64,000 nt of DNA. It comes from Clostridium frigidicarnis. Lineage in GTDB: Bacteria > Bacillota > Clostridia > Clostridiales > Clostridiaceae. The translations under genes were made by a program, and so were the position numbers. The notes below the pieces were generated by a model that was not told the DNA's origin, did not search any database, and worked only from the letters and a program-made list of their open reading frames with translations. Of this stretch, positions 25,591-33,933 are shown one piece after another (position 1 is the first letter of the stretch; each line of letters opens with the position of its first letter). The stretch covers positions 87,667-151,666 of the forward strand of contig NZ_FOKI01000009.1 of the NCBI RefSeq assembly GCF_900111985.1, written 5' to 3'.

Positions 25591-26673
25591 TTATCTTCTT
25601 TCATTTTTTTCTTTAGCATATCTTATAGCTTGTTTCATTTGCCCCATACTTCCAAACATTTTACTTATTTTTTCTCTTTCTTTTTGTTTGGCTCTAAGGT
25701 CGTTATATTTAATTTCTTTTTGGAACTTTCTATAGCTTTCTAATCTTCCTGCATCTATTATTCCATCTTCTATTGCCTGTCTTACTGCACATTTAGGTTC
25801 ATTTTTATGCTGACAATCTGAAAATTTGCATTGTCTTGCTAAATCATCTATATCACTAAAGGATTTTTCCAAATCACCACTTATAATTCCAATTTCCTTC
25901 ATTCCTGGAGTATCAACTATAGCCCCACCATTAGGAATTAACAACAATTGTCTATGAGTTGTGGTATGCTTTCCTTTATCATCATTCCTTATTCCATTGG
26001 TTTTCAAAACTTCCTCACCCATAATTTTATTTATAAGTGTTGACTTACCAACCCCTGAAGATCCAATAAAAGCTACTGTTTTTCCCTTATCAATATACTT
26101 GATTATATCTAAATAACCTTCATTAGCCATACTACTTGTAACTAATATATCCATTGCAATGGCTACTTCTTGAATTTCTAAAATTTTATCATCTATATTA
26201 TCACATAAATCCGCCTTAGTCAGCACTATAACAGGATTTGCCATACTATCATATACCATAGATATATATCTTTCTAATCTACGAATATTAAAATCACTAT
26301 TTAAAGACATACAAATAAATACAGTATCAACATTTGCTGCAATTACTTGACCATCACTTCTATTTCCAGCAACTTTTCTTTCAATAAAGCTTTTTCTCCT
26401 AAGAACATGATGAATTATTGCATTACCATTATTGTCTATAATTCTATCTACTAAAACCCAATCTCCAACAGCTGGATAGTCTGTAAGACTTATTAAAGAA
26501 TATCCCAGTTTACCAGAAACCTCAGCAAATATCTCTCCATTCTCCGTAATAACTTTGTACATATCCTTATATTGAACTGAAACCCTTCCAATGTACAAAT
26601 TTTCTCCATACATAGTAGCCTCTTGTGTATATCTTTCACTTAGTCCTAAACTATATAAATCTATTTTATTCAA
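25591..26673 (-). CDS. rsgA: Ribosome small-subunit-dependent GTPase A
   Basis: A circularly permuted GTPase of 360 aa that matures the 30S subunit. An N-terminal OB-fold (about 15-90) is followed by G4-like LTKAD (about 150), then G1 GSSGVGKSTL (about 204-213), G3 DTPGMKE, and a C-terminal zinc finger with the CxxxxCxH...C pattern (CKFSDCQHKNEPKC). This order G4-G1-G3 is diagnostic of RsgA/YjeQ. The start is TTG 26673 with GGGAGG 11 nt upstream. A 21-codon leader ORF and a mutually exclusive stem system precede it. The usual prkC/rpe neighbours are missing, so this may be a second copy. Confidence 0.92.
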   Translation of the reverse strand: MNKIDLYSLGLSERYTQEATMYGENLYIGRVSVQYKDMYKVITENGEIFAEVSGKLGYSLISLTDYPAVGDWVLVDRIIDNNGNAIIHHVLRRKSFIERKVAGNRSDGQVIAANVDTVFICMSLNSDFNIRRLERYISMVYDSMANPVIVLTKADLCDNIDDKILEIQEVAIAMDILVTSSMANEGYLDIIKYIDKGKTVAFIGSSGVGKSTLINKIMGEEVLKTNGIRNDDKGKHTTTHRQLLLIPNGGAIVDTPGMKEIGIISGDLEKSFSDIDDLARQCKFSDCQHKNEPKCAVRQAIEDGIIDAGRLESYRKFQKEIKYNDLRAKQKEREKISKMFGSMGQMKQAIRYAKEKNERR

Positions 26674-26763
26674 ATTTATTTTCCTCCCGTATTGTAAACT
26701 TACATAATACCTATTGGGAGGTATAAGAGATACTAATTAATCTGCCTCTACCTCCCAAACAAT
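26674..26763 (-). promoter_or_regulatory. Predicted translational switch upstream of rsgA
   Basis: Read on the minus strand, TTGGGAGGTA (end of the leader ORF) pairs perfectly with TACCTCCCAA 25 bases later. The same CCTCCC can pair instead with GGGAGG of the rsgA ribosome binding site. A ribosome covering the leader stop would break the first pairing and favour the second. The pairings are seen; the regulation is inferred. Confidence 0.5.
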
Positions 26764-26802
26764 TACACTCTCTATTTCAAATACTTCATATCTATTAAGC
26801 AT
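26737..26802 (-). CDS. Leader peptide upstream of rsgA, 21 aa
   Basis: ATG 26802 has AGGAAGTG upstream. The 21-codon product is MLNRYEVFEIE followed by SVIVWEVEAD, acidic with aromatic residues. The last sense codons (Trp-Glu-Val) form the left arm of a perfect 10-bp stem whose right arm is complementary to the rsgA ribosome binding site. That is why I see it as a regulatory leader rather than a functional peptide. It could also be a chance frame. Confidence 0.5.
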   Translation of the reverse strand: MLNRYEVFEIESVIVWEVEAD

Positions 26803-27092
26803 AAAACAACACTTCCTTTCATAAATATTTTTGTAAACCTCTCCATATAGCTAAATATAAATCTAAAATGTTATATAAAATTATAAATATCTCCTTTATA
26901 TAGTTTAATTTTATATCAAACTTAAGAGGAATATCTTTCTTTATCCATAACTACAAAATCTGTTTTAACACTAAAATGATACTTATAATATCAATAAGAA
27001 TCTAATAGTCATGAAATAAATATATTTAAATTTTACAGTATTTACAACAAACATTCAATATATTAATTATTAATTATTCAGAAAACTCAGTT

Positions 27093-27539
27093 TCATTTCT
27101 CTATATTTAATACCATTACCGTTTCTCCACCATAATCTATCTCTCCATTAACATAAAATCCAAAATCTTTATATAATTTTAAAGCAAGCTTATTTTCCTC
27201 AAATATACTTAAGTATATTTCATTACATTTATATTTGTTAACTATATGATTAATTAAACAAATCAAAACACCTTTTCCATATCCTCTTCCTTGACAACTT
27301 TTATCTATCATAAATCTATCTAGCCAAACCCTATTTTCTTGTGGTACATGTCCATACATAGCAAAACCTATTAATTCTTCTCCATAATACAATGCCGAAG
27401 GATTCCAATAAGTATAAAACTTACTTTCAGCTATTGAAAAAGCATTGGTCTCTATAAAAGATTTTTGATTCTCATTAACTGATAAACTTATAACTTCTCT
27501 CCAATTTTCCACATTTACAGGTTTAATATAAAAATCCAC
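27093..27539 (-). CDS. GNAT acetyltransferase, 148 aa
   Basis: A single-domain GNAT N-acetyltransferase: motif A MIDKSCQGRGYGKGVL gives the acetyl-CoA-binding Q/RxxGxG/A, with the later strand EIYLSIFEENKLALKLYKDFGF typical of motif B. GTG 27539 is chosen as start because AAGGAG lies 9 nt before it and the natural N-terminus (VDFYIKPVNVENW) begins there. The frame stays open to 27611, but those extra 24 codons are translated from the palindromic element at 27563-27708 and are not part of the family. The substrate, perhaps a polyamine or aminoglycoside-like amine, is unknown. Confidence 0.8.
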   Translation of the reverse strand: MDFYIKPVNVENWREVISLSVNENQKSFIETNAFSIAESKFYTYWNPSALYYGEELIGFAMYGHVPQENRVWLDRFMIDKSCQGRGYGKGVLICLINHIVNKYKCNEIYLSIFEENKLALKLYKDFGFYVNGEIDYGGETVMVLNIEK

Positions 27540-27562
27540 TTTAACACACTCCTTAGGCAGAT

Positions 27563-27708
27563 GAAAAAAAATAACAAGTCCAAGATGCCATGTATATTTT
27601 GTGTCAGACAAGGAAGTGATATTAGTTCATAGCATAGGCTATGGGCTAACATCGCTGACGCAGTATGGCACAAAATAGACTAGCATACTGACTTGTTATT
27701 TTTTTGAA
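27563..27708. repeat. Palindromic dispersed element, copy B (146 bp)
   Basis: Perfect 16-bp termini (AAAAAAATAACAAGTC and complement) are combined with a longer imperfect inverted symmetry centred near 27636. It matches copy A at 15270-15411 in the opposite orientation. It sits immediately before the ribosome binding site of the GNAT gene. From here to 27985 there is only AT-rich DNA, with a weak AACAGG/CCTGTT hairpin near 27937-27962 that may terminate the prs-like gene. Confidence 0.82.
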
Positions 27709-27984
27709 TGTGCCTTATAACTATAGTTTCTCCCCTATCTGTTTTTGTATCTATAAATAAGTTATACATTATTAGTTTTTAATGAAATTTACTATTATTT
27801 CAAAGTATCATATCATAAACTCAATTTAAATATTGTAATATATTCTTAATTTATGATTTCATTACTATGATAATGTATCCCTTTTAATCAAATTACCTCT
27901 AAATATGACGCTAAATTAATAATACAAAAATAAATAACAGGAGAAGAAAACCCTCCCCTGTTAAAGATACATAAATATGTTATT

Positions 27985-29109
27985 TTAGTTATTCATTTCT
28001 TTTAAAAGAGTTTTTATTCCCTCTGTAGCATCTCTTAAATTAGATATAGTAACATCGTGGTTAAGATTATTGATTACAGCTGAAATAAAGTTAGATATAT
28101 CTACTAATTTAAACCACTCAGCATTCTTAACCTTATCTGGTACATAAGTTAAATTAGTACAATAAACTTTACTTATCATTCCATCATCATAAAGCTTTTG
28201 GAATTTTTTTGGTCCTTCAGTAAAGAATCCAAATGTTGCTGCAACATAAATATTTTTTGCTTTTCTCTTTTTAAGTTCAACAACAATATCAAAAACTGAT
28301 TCCCCTGAAGCTATCATATCATCTACTATTAAAACATTTAAACCTTCTATGTTTTTACCAATGTACTCATGTTGAACTATTGGATTTTTACCATTAACAA
28401 CAACTGAGTGATCTCTTCTCTTATAGAAAAGTCCTACATCACAACCTAAAATGCTAGAGTAATATATAGCTCTATCCATAGCTCCTGTATCAGGGCTTAT
28501 GACAACCATACTTGATTTATCTAGAAATAAGTTTTTATCTTCAGTTATTAGATGTTTAACAATATCATATGTTGGGTAAAGATTTGTAAATGATACTAAA
28601 GGTACAGCATTTTGTATATTAGGATCATGGACATCAAATGTTATGATTTCCTCTACTCCTAATCTTTCAAGTTCTTGAAGTGCTAGCGCACAGTCTAAGG
28701 ATTCTCTACCCTTACGTCTATGCTGTCTTGAAGCATATAATAATGGCATAACAACTGTTATTCTTCTTGCCTTACCACCAATTGCTGAAAGAACTCTCTT
28801 TATATCTTGAAAATGTTCATCCGGTCCTTTATGATTTTCATATCCGAATAATTCATATGTACAACTATAATTCCCAACATCGCAAACTATGTATATATCT
28901 TTTCCTCTTACTGTTTGCTCAATTTGAACTTTACCTTCTCCATTAGAAAAACGAATTTCCTTAATTGGAACAAGATAAGAATCCTCTGGATTAAGACCTC
29001 TTTTTTTCTTTAGGTGCTCATCAACTTTTTTACCTAATTCTTTAGATGATTCTAATGCAATGACTCCAAGCTGACCGTACTCTTGTGGATTGTCATTAAT
29101 ACTTTCCAT
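27985..29109 (-). CDS. prs: Ribose-phosphate pyrophosphokinase variant
   Basis: A 374-aa member of the PRPP synthetase family. The PRPP-binding loop is visible as VLIVDDMIASGES (about 258-270), together with the catalytic and flexible-loop region RQHRRKGRESLDCALALQELERLG and the DVHDPNIQNAVP motif. The usual catalytic KRR is present as FYKRRDHS. Length exceeds the classical 315 aa by an extended N-terminal region and an insertion at YNYSC-like residues, as in the second Prs type of clostridia. It makes PRPP from ribose 5-phosphate and ATP. GAGGAGTG precedes ATG 29109. It stands alone here. Confidence 0.88.
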   Translation of the reverse strand: MESINDNPQEYGQLGVIALESSKELGKKVDEHLKKKRGLNPEDSYLVPIKEIRFSNGEGKVQIEQTVRGKDIYIVCDVGNYSCTYELFGYENHKGPDEHFQDIKRVLSAIGGKARRITVVMPLLYASRQHRRKGRESLDCALALQELERLGVEEIITFDVHDPNIQNAVPLVSFTNLYPTYDIVKHLITEDKNLFLDKSSMVVISPDTGAMDRAIYYSSILGCDVGLFYKRRDHSVVVNGKNPIVQHEYIGKNIEGLNVLIVDDMIASGESVFDIVVELKKRKAKNIYVAATFGFFTEGPKKFQKLYDDGMISKVYCTNLTYVPDKVKNAEWFKLVDISNFISAVINNLNHDVTISNLRDATEGIKTLLKEMNN

Positions 29110-29422
29110 GTCTTCACTCCTCTTACTTTCCTACACTAAGAAATCTTAAGTGTATTCTCCATTAAATTACAAACTAATTGTATCCTATATATATCTTCGG
29201 GATAATTATATCACATATTTTTACCGAAAATAACATTGTTTTATATTTTAAATCAATATTATTTTAGTCAAATATTTCATCATATTACAATTATATTCAA
29301 TTTAATGTAAAATTCACAAGAAAATTCATCAAAACCGAAAAGAGAGGGCTAATAAAATTGAATCCATTGGTTGACTTAGTCTTGCATTCTTCTTGCCTCT
29401 TCTTCGTTAACATACTTTATAC
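29110..29422. repeat. Intergenic region with left half of the 'GGGCTAAG' element
   Basis: AAATTCATC-AAAA followed by GAGAGGGCTAA (about 29311-29356) matches the left end of the elements at 15095 and 34791; the right half is replaced by unrelated sequence. The rest is AT-rich and without a gene. It presumably holds the prs-like promoter in its left part. Confidence 0.5.
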
Positions 29423-30046
29423 TTACAATCTAGAGACCCAATTATTACCTTTAATATAAAATCTCCAAGGAAAATCTATGGCTTCTTCTGCGTAATCAAT
29501 ACCTATACGTTTAGTTACTACTATGTCCTTTAAATCTAAGGTATCACTATAATTAGGTTCTTCTAAATATAATTCATCATTTTCTATTACATTTTGCCAA
29601 TTGTTGTTCTTACCAATTTTCATAGCAGCACAAAGTTTTGCAGGTCCATTAGTAAGATTTTTCATTTGAGTTTTTGTCAATTCACAATAATTTTTATTAA
29701 ATCTTGCTTGTGACATATAATCTACATTATATAAAGGTTCTAGTGCCCTGATTAGTACACCTTCTGCCATTCCTTCCTGTCTTGCTACTATATTAAAACA
29801 ATAATGCATTCCATATACAAAATACACATAAACTGTTCCGGCAGGACCATAAAGTGGAGCAACTCTTTGTGTCATTCTACCTCCATAGGCATGTGATGCC
29901 TTATCTATGGTACCTATATAAGCTTCCGTTTCTATAATTTTTCCTTTAAGTAAAATATCATCTATCTTGTGAACCAGTACCTTTCCTAAAAGATCTTTTG
30001 CAAGTAATCTAGCATCTTTTTCATAAAAATCTCTAATTAACTTCAA
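29423..30046 (-). CDS. 3-methyladenine DNA glycosylase (AAG/Mpg family)
   Basis: A 207-residue base-excision-repair enzyme. Landmarks: LLGKVL, the catalytic-region IIETEAYIG (Glu as general base), ASHAYGG, GPAGTVYVYFVYGMHYCFNIV, and LIRALEP. These match the mammalian-AAG-like fold (Mpg), which removes 3-methyladenine and hypoxanthine. Length is typical. The start is TTG 30046; its ribosome binding site (AAAGG about 12 nt upstream) is weak. No partner gene is adjacent. Confidence 0.9.
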   Translation of the reverse strand: MKLIRDFYEKDARLLAKDLLGKVLVHKIDDILLKGKIIETEAYIGTIDKASHAYGGRMTQRVAPLYGPAGTVYVYFVYGMHYCFNIVARQEGMAEGVLIRALEPLYNVDYMSQARFNKNYCELTKTQMKNLTNGPAKLCAAMKIGKNNNWQNVIENDELYLEEPNYSDTLDLKDIVVTKRIGIDYAEEAIDFPWRFYIKGNNWVSRL

Positions 30047-30545
30047 TTCTTTATATGCCCTTTAAGTTAATAGCTCTGAAATAGTTAATAGTACTTTGCT
30101 TGTTTCTTGTGTTGTAATATTATGCTTAATTCTTGCATTAAAAGTAAAAAAATAATCTTCTCTGAACCTAGAGTTCTTATTATTATACATATTTTATACC
30201 TTCTTTTATATAAGTATTGTTTAATGGTAAAATTTTTATTATATATTAGTTCTCTAAGTGTTTTTTATACTAATGATTCCTTTTATAATTTGTTCCTATG
30301 ATTTATATTATTCTCAGAACTATAACTGTTTAATTTCATATGAATTTTTGTGTAAGTAAAAATAAGGTAACTTATTCGCTACCCTGTTTTAATTTTTCTT
30401 TCTTTTTTCTAGTTATCCTAAGTATTTTAATACCGACTTGTTTTTTATAAAGTTTATGGTATATTTATACATCTAAAACATCTTATTGCTTTTTTACCAT
30501 TTTTTATTTAATTTAATATTATTATAACGGTTATGAAAATTAAGA
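30047..30545. other. Intergenic region with a weak hairpin terminator
   Basis: No convincing gene. A plus-strand frame at 30107-30301 lacks a ribosome binding site and is rejected. At about 30361-30392 AAGGTA...TACCCT can fold on the minus strand and is followed by ATTTTT, a likely terminator for the broken Rieske gene to the right. Confidence 0.45.
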
Positions 30546-30751
30546 CTACAAATTAAGATCTATTTTATTTGTACCTTCCGTAAACCTTGAGCCATGGCAG
30601 GCACAATCCCATGATTTTTCTGCATCATTCCACTTTAGTTCACACCCAACATGAGTACAGGTAATATCAACTCTGTTTCTTTTGTTGACATTATCCAATA
30701 AGATTTTAAATACTCACTAATATTTTGGGGATTATTGCTTACTTTATTCAT
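30546..30751 (-). pseudogene. Remnant of FAD-oxidoreductase with Rieske domain (YhfW-like)
   Basis: ATG 30751 with GGGAGAG opens a frame of 37 codons (MNKVSNNPQNISEYLKSYW...) that ends in a stop. In another frame the last 45 codons encode a clear Rieske [2Fe-2S] cluster motif: CTHVGCELKW ... CACHGSRF (Cys-X-His and Cys-X2-His), ending at TAG 30546. The N-terminus and Rieske tail belong to proteins of about 500 residues with a FAD-binding oxidoreductase domain between, so the middle has been deleted and the frame lost. No function is expected. Confidence 0.7.
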
Positions 30752-30809
30752 AAAAACTCTCCCTCTACTATTTAATAATAGTTAGTATTTGATACTTATA
30801 TAAAATTAT

Positions 30810-32195
30810 TCATTTAACGCTAGATTTAACTTCATCATATAAATTTTCTGTTTTAGATTCATCTTCATAGTTTATAAATATTTCTTTTCCATCCTTAGTA
30901 GTTATATGAATACATTTCTTTGTACCATCATCTAAATAAAGCTTTGCACTACTTATTCCTTCTAATCTATAATAGCCAACATGCTTTTTACCAATACTTG
31001 CTCCATTTTTCTTAAGTTTTATCCTGGGAACCTTGTCCATTAATTCTACTTTTTCAATATTACTAAAATCTATTTCATCAGAATAAAGTCCACTCATTTT
31101 AATAGATGTTTCTGTTTTACTTACTTCTGCATTAGCAGATTTAGGTGCATAAAAGCATACTGCAAAACAGGCTCCTATTATTAAGGCAGTTATACCCATA
31201 ATTATTTTTCCACCAACATGGGCCATGTTTACTGTTGTACCTATTCCAACCCTTTTATCAACAAATAATGCTGAATCGTTAGGATTATAATAAATCATTC
31301 CCATTAAATAATTTTCATCATCATCTCTATTAATTATTACTTTTCCTTCTTCATTTACATTTTCTGATAATTCCTTTTCCCTCTTTCTTATAAACATTGT
31401 CATTATGATTACTGAAACACTTATTAGTATGTCCCCCAGTATAGCTCCTATAATAATAAATCCACACATATTTTCAGAGATTACTGACATTAACACTAAA
31501 TTTATAGCTATAAATAATATTGACAAAAAAATAGCTGATATCCAAAGAAGCTTTCCCGAGAAAACTCTTGTGTTTAATGCGGATTTTTTTAGAGTTTCCA
31601 CTTCTCCTCCATTAAAATTAACTTTCCCTTCTATAACTGATTTAAAAGAAAACTGCATCATTAAAAGTAAAACAAAATGAACCCCAACTAATAAAAAATC
31701 TGCTTCTTTTACATTTATAAAAGATATAAGAACATTAATTACAAACATTATCCAAGGTATTATAATCAACTTCTTACTTATTCCCTTATCTACCTGACTT
31801 CTAAACTTCAAATCTGTATAAACTACATTTTTAGGAGTTAATAATTCTTTCCAATTCTCTTTTTTCTTTATTTCCTTAACTCTCTTAAATGTTCTATAAA
31901 AACATAATTGCATCAATATTAATTGACCAAAAGTTAAAATCATAAAATTAATTGGTAAATACTCTTCTGGTAAAATAAATTGAGATCCAATTAATATTAT
32001 TGAAGATATTAACCAGAGAATAAACCACAATTTAGAATATTTTTTCTTTTCTTTTTTTAAATCTTCTCTCTTTTCATACCCTAAAGGGATTCTAACCCCA
32101 AAGAATACTGCATTTGAACTCATTGCTTGAATTCCTAAGCCAATCGCTAAATACATAAGTGCAATAAACATACTTATAATAATTAAAACTACCAT
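30810..32195 (-). CDS. Polytopic membrane protein, DUF1648/DUF5808-like
   Basis: A 461-aa protein with about ten hydrophobic segments. A central DUF5808-like stretch is readable (MIYYNPNDSALFVDKRVGIG), followed by a transmembrane helix and an extracytoplasmic C-terminal beta-rich domain of about 110 residues. SdpI/YtrA-associated membrane proteins share this pattern. It follows a GntR-type regulator by 8 bases, so both are co-transcribed; similar pairs are induced by cell-envelope stress in Bacillota. Precise function is unknown. Confidence 0.75.
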   Translation of the reverse strand: MVVLIIISMFIALMYLAIGLGIQAMSSNAVFFGVRIPLGYEKREDLKKEKKKYSKLWFILWLISSIILIGSQFILPEEYLPINFMILTFGQLILMQLCFYRTFKRVKEIKKKENWKELLTPKNVVYTDLKFRSQVDKGISKKLIIIPWIMFVINVLISFINVKEADFLLVGVHFVLLLMMQFSFKSVIEGKVNFNGGEVETLKKSALNTRVFSGKLLWISAIFLSILFIAINLVLMSVISENMCGFIIIGAILGDILISVSVIIMTMFIRKREKELSENVNEEGKVIINRDDDENYLMGMIYYNPNDSALFVDKRVGIGTTVNMAHVGGKIIMGITALIIGACFAVCFYAPKSANAEVSKTETSIKMSGLYSDEIDFSNIEKVELMDKVPRIKLKKNGASIGKKHVGYYRLEGISSAKLYLDDGTKKCIHITTKDGKEIFINYEDESKTENLYDEVKSSVK

Positions 32196-32203
32196 ATTAT
32201 CAC

Positions 32204-32575
32204 CTACTTATTAAAATTTTTATATGCTTCTTCTATTTTTTTTAAAAATTCCTCTTTCTTATATCCCTTACATAAACTTTTGGCAATTAAAACCTCTAGT
32301 GCTTCTTTTTCTTCACCTTCAAATTTTTCTTTGCTATTATTGTTTAAAGCTACCATTGCTCCTTTTCTTCTGTCTATTATTAAATATCCCTCATCTTTCA
32401 AGATATTATAGGTCTTATTAACTGTATGAAGATTAACTTCTAAGTCACTACTAAGTTGTCTTATAGAAGGTAGAGAATCTCCATCTTTAAGACTCCCTTT
32501 TGCAATTTCCTTTATAATTTCATTTTTAAGTTGTTCGTAAATTGGAGTTTCACTTTCAAAGTTTATTTTTATCAA
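32204..32575 (-). CDS. GntR-family regulator, YtrA subfamily
   Basis: A 123-aa repressor. Residues 10-75 are a GntR winged helix (IYEQLKNEIIKEIAKGSLKDG, LPSIRQLSSDLEVNLHTVNKTYNIL). The C-terminal portion is only about 45 residues, the hallmark of the YtrA subfamily, with no large ligand-binding domain. It probably represses its own operon with the membrane protein. The operator is likely the perfect inverted repeat at 32651-32683. The start is TTG 32575, with a weak site (GATAGGATT). Confidence 0.88.
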   Translation of the reverse strand: MIKINFESETPIYEQLKNEIIKEIAKGSLKDGDSLPSIRQLSSDLEVNLHTVNKTYNILKDEGYLIIDRRKGAMVALNNNSKEKFEGEEKEALEVLIAKSLCKGYKKEEFLKKIEEAYKNFNK

Positions 32576-32650
32576 ATCCTATCACGTCCCTATCCATATT
32601 CTTAAGTTACTATCTATCCTTTGTTCAAATTTAAAATTAATTTTACATAT

Positions 32651-32683
32651 TATATTTGTTATATATAACATATAACAAATATA
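32651..32683 (-). promoter_or_regulatory. Probable GntR operator: 13-bp perfect inverted repeat
   Basis: TATATTTGTTATA, a 7-base spacer and TATAACAAATATA lie 76 bases upstream of the regulator gene. The two arms are exact complements. Spacing, position and AT-rich GTTATA/TATAAC halves fit a dimeric YtrA-type binding site. The flanking 32576-32930 has no gene apart from this. Confidence 0.65.
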
Positions 32684-32930
32684 ACTTTTTTTCAAATACT
32701 TTTTAAAATAATGCCGGTGTTACTCAAAAAACAAATCTAGTCTTAATTGGTTTATACTATCCTTATTCATTGGACCTATAGCAACGTTAATTCTTGTATT
32801 GTCAGACAAAAGACATAATTATTAATATAGTCGCCCATAAATTACCTTAATGTGATATAATTATATATGATCAGTATTTACAATTAAACTATATCCACTA
32901 AAAATATTACGTATTATGGGGGAGTTTAGA

Positions 32931-33542
32931 ATGATTGAATTAATAATAGTTAGACATGGTCAATCTGTTGGAGATATCGAAAACAGGTTTGAGGGACGAG
33001 CTGATTTACCATTAACACAACTAGGAAAGGATCAAGCACAAAAACTTGCTGATTGGCTATCTACTAAATATAAGTTTGATAAAATAGTTAGTAGCCCATT
33101 AAGTAGAGCCTCTGAAACTGCAAAAATTATAGGAAATAAACTTAATCTTGATATTTCACTTGACGATAGACTAATGGAATATAATAAAGGTGTTATAGAT
33201 GGTTTATTAAAAGAAGAGGCAGATAAAAAATATCCTATTCCAGAAGGTGGAAGAAAGTATTATGAAAGAATAGAAAAAGGTGAATCCCTTATTGATTTAA
33301 GAGCCAGGGCTGAGGAATTTTTAGCTGAACTAGTAGGAAACGTAAAGAAAGATAATGTTGACAAGAAATTATTAATTGTATCTCATGGAAGCTTAATATC
33401 CCAATTACTTAAGAGTTTTTTAAAATTACCTATGGATAGTAAAGTCCATTTTTCAACTGGAGATACTGGTGTTCATAGTTTAAAAATTTATAATAACGAC
33501 AGAATTGTAATAACTACAAATATGCAGCAACATTTATTATAA
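32931..33542 (+). CDS. Histidine phosphatase superfamily (phosphoglycerate mutase-like) enzyme
   Basis: A 203-aa enzyme with the RHG motif (VRHGQSVGD) near the N-terminus, the SPLSRASETA strand and a C-terminal SHGSL holding the second catalytic His. It hydrolyses a phosphomonoester through a phospho-His intermediate; the substrate is not deducible. ATG 32931 is preferred because GGGGGAG lies 7 nt before it; five upstream codons are open but not supported. The neighbouring small genes are on the same strand. Confidence 0.85.
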   Translation: MIELIIVRHGQSVGDIENRFEGRADLPLTQLGKDQAQKLADWLSTKYKFDKIVSSPLSRASETAKIIGNKLNLDISLDDRLMEYNKGVIDGLLKEEADKKYPIPEGGRKYYERIEKGESLIDLRARAEEFLAELVGNVKKDNVDKKLLIVSHGSLISQLLKSFLKLPMDSKVHFSTGDTGVHSLKIYNNDRIVITTNMQQHLL

Positions 33543-33587
33543 TCAATTGCAAGAATATTCTATATACTATTTAGGAGGTGATCTTGT

Positions 33588-33800
33588 TTGAATACTACTT
33601 CAAATATATATATAAACAGTTTTTCAAAAGCCATTGCTTCTGCAATATGTCTTGTTATATCCATGTTTTTAGTATATTCATTTTCCCACTTAAATCCTCC
33701 TAATCTATTAATTCTAGGGCTAATGTCATTTGGGGGTTTTTATTTAGTTTATCTTATTGGTTACTTTATTAAAGAAAAACATTCAAAGAAACAAATCTAA
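33588..33800 (+). CDS. Small membrane protein, 70 aa
   Basis: TTG 33588 follows TAGGAGGTGAT, a near-perfect site. Two hydrophobic helices (about residues 12-31 and 37-58) are separated by SHLNPP, and the C-terminus is basic (KEKHSKKQI), a two-pass protein with the tail in the cytosol. No family is recognised. It ends in a strong terminator. Confidence 0.7.
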   Translation: MNTTSNIYINSFSKAIASAICLVISMFLVYSFSHLNPPNLLILGLMSFGGFYLVYLIGYFIKEKHSKKQI

Positions 33801-33819
33801 ATATATCTATATTAAAGTT

Positions 33820-33863
33820 AAACAGGCACTAAAATAAAATTTGTGCCTGTTTTTTATTTTTTA
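33820..33863 (+). terminator. Hairpin terminator
   Basis: A perfect 10-bp stem (AAACAGGCAC / GTGCCTGTTT) with a 13-nt loop and a T-rich tail, just after the small membrane protein gene. Confidence 0.85.
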
Positions 33864-33933
33864 ACTTTTACTCCATTTAACAATCCATTGTGTTATAATT
33901 TAACATATGTTTAAAATAAGGAGGCGTATTTTC

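Noticed and set aside
30107..30301. Plus-strand 64-codon frame
   Set aside because: No ribosome binding site, no recognisable features, AT-rich intergenic DNA.
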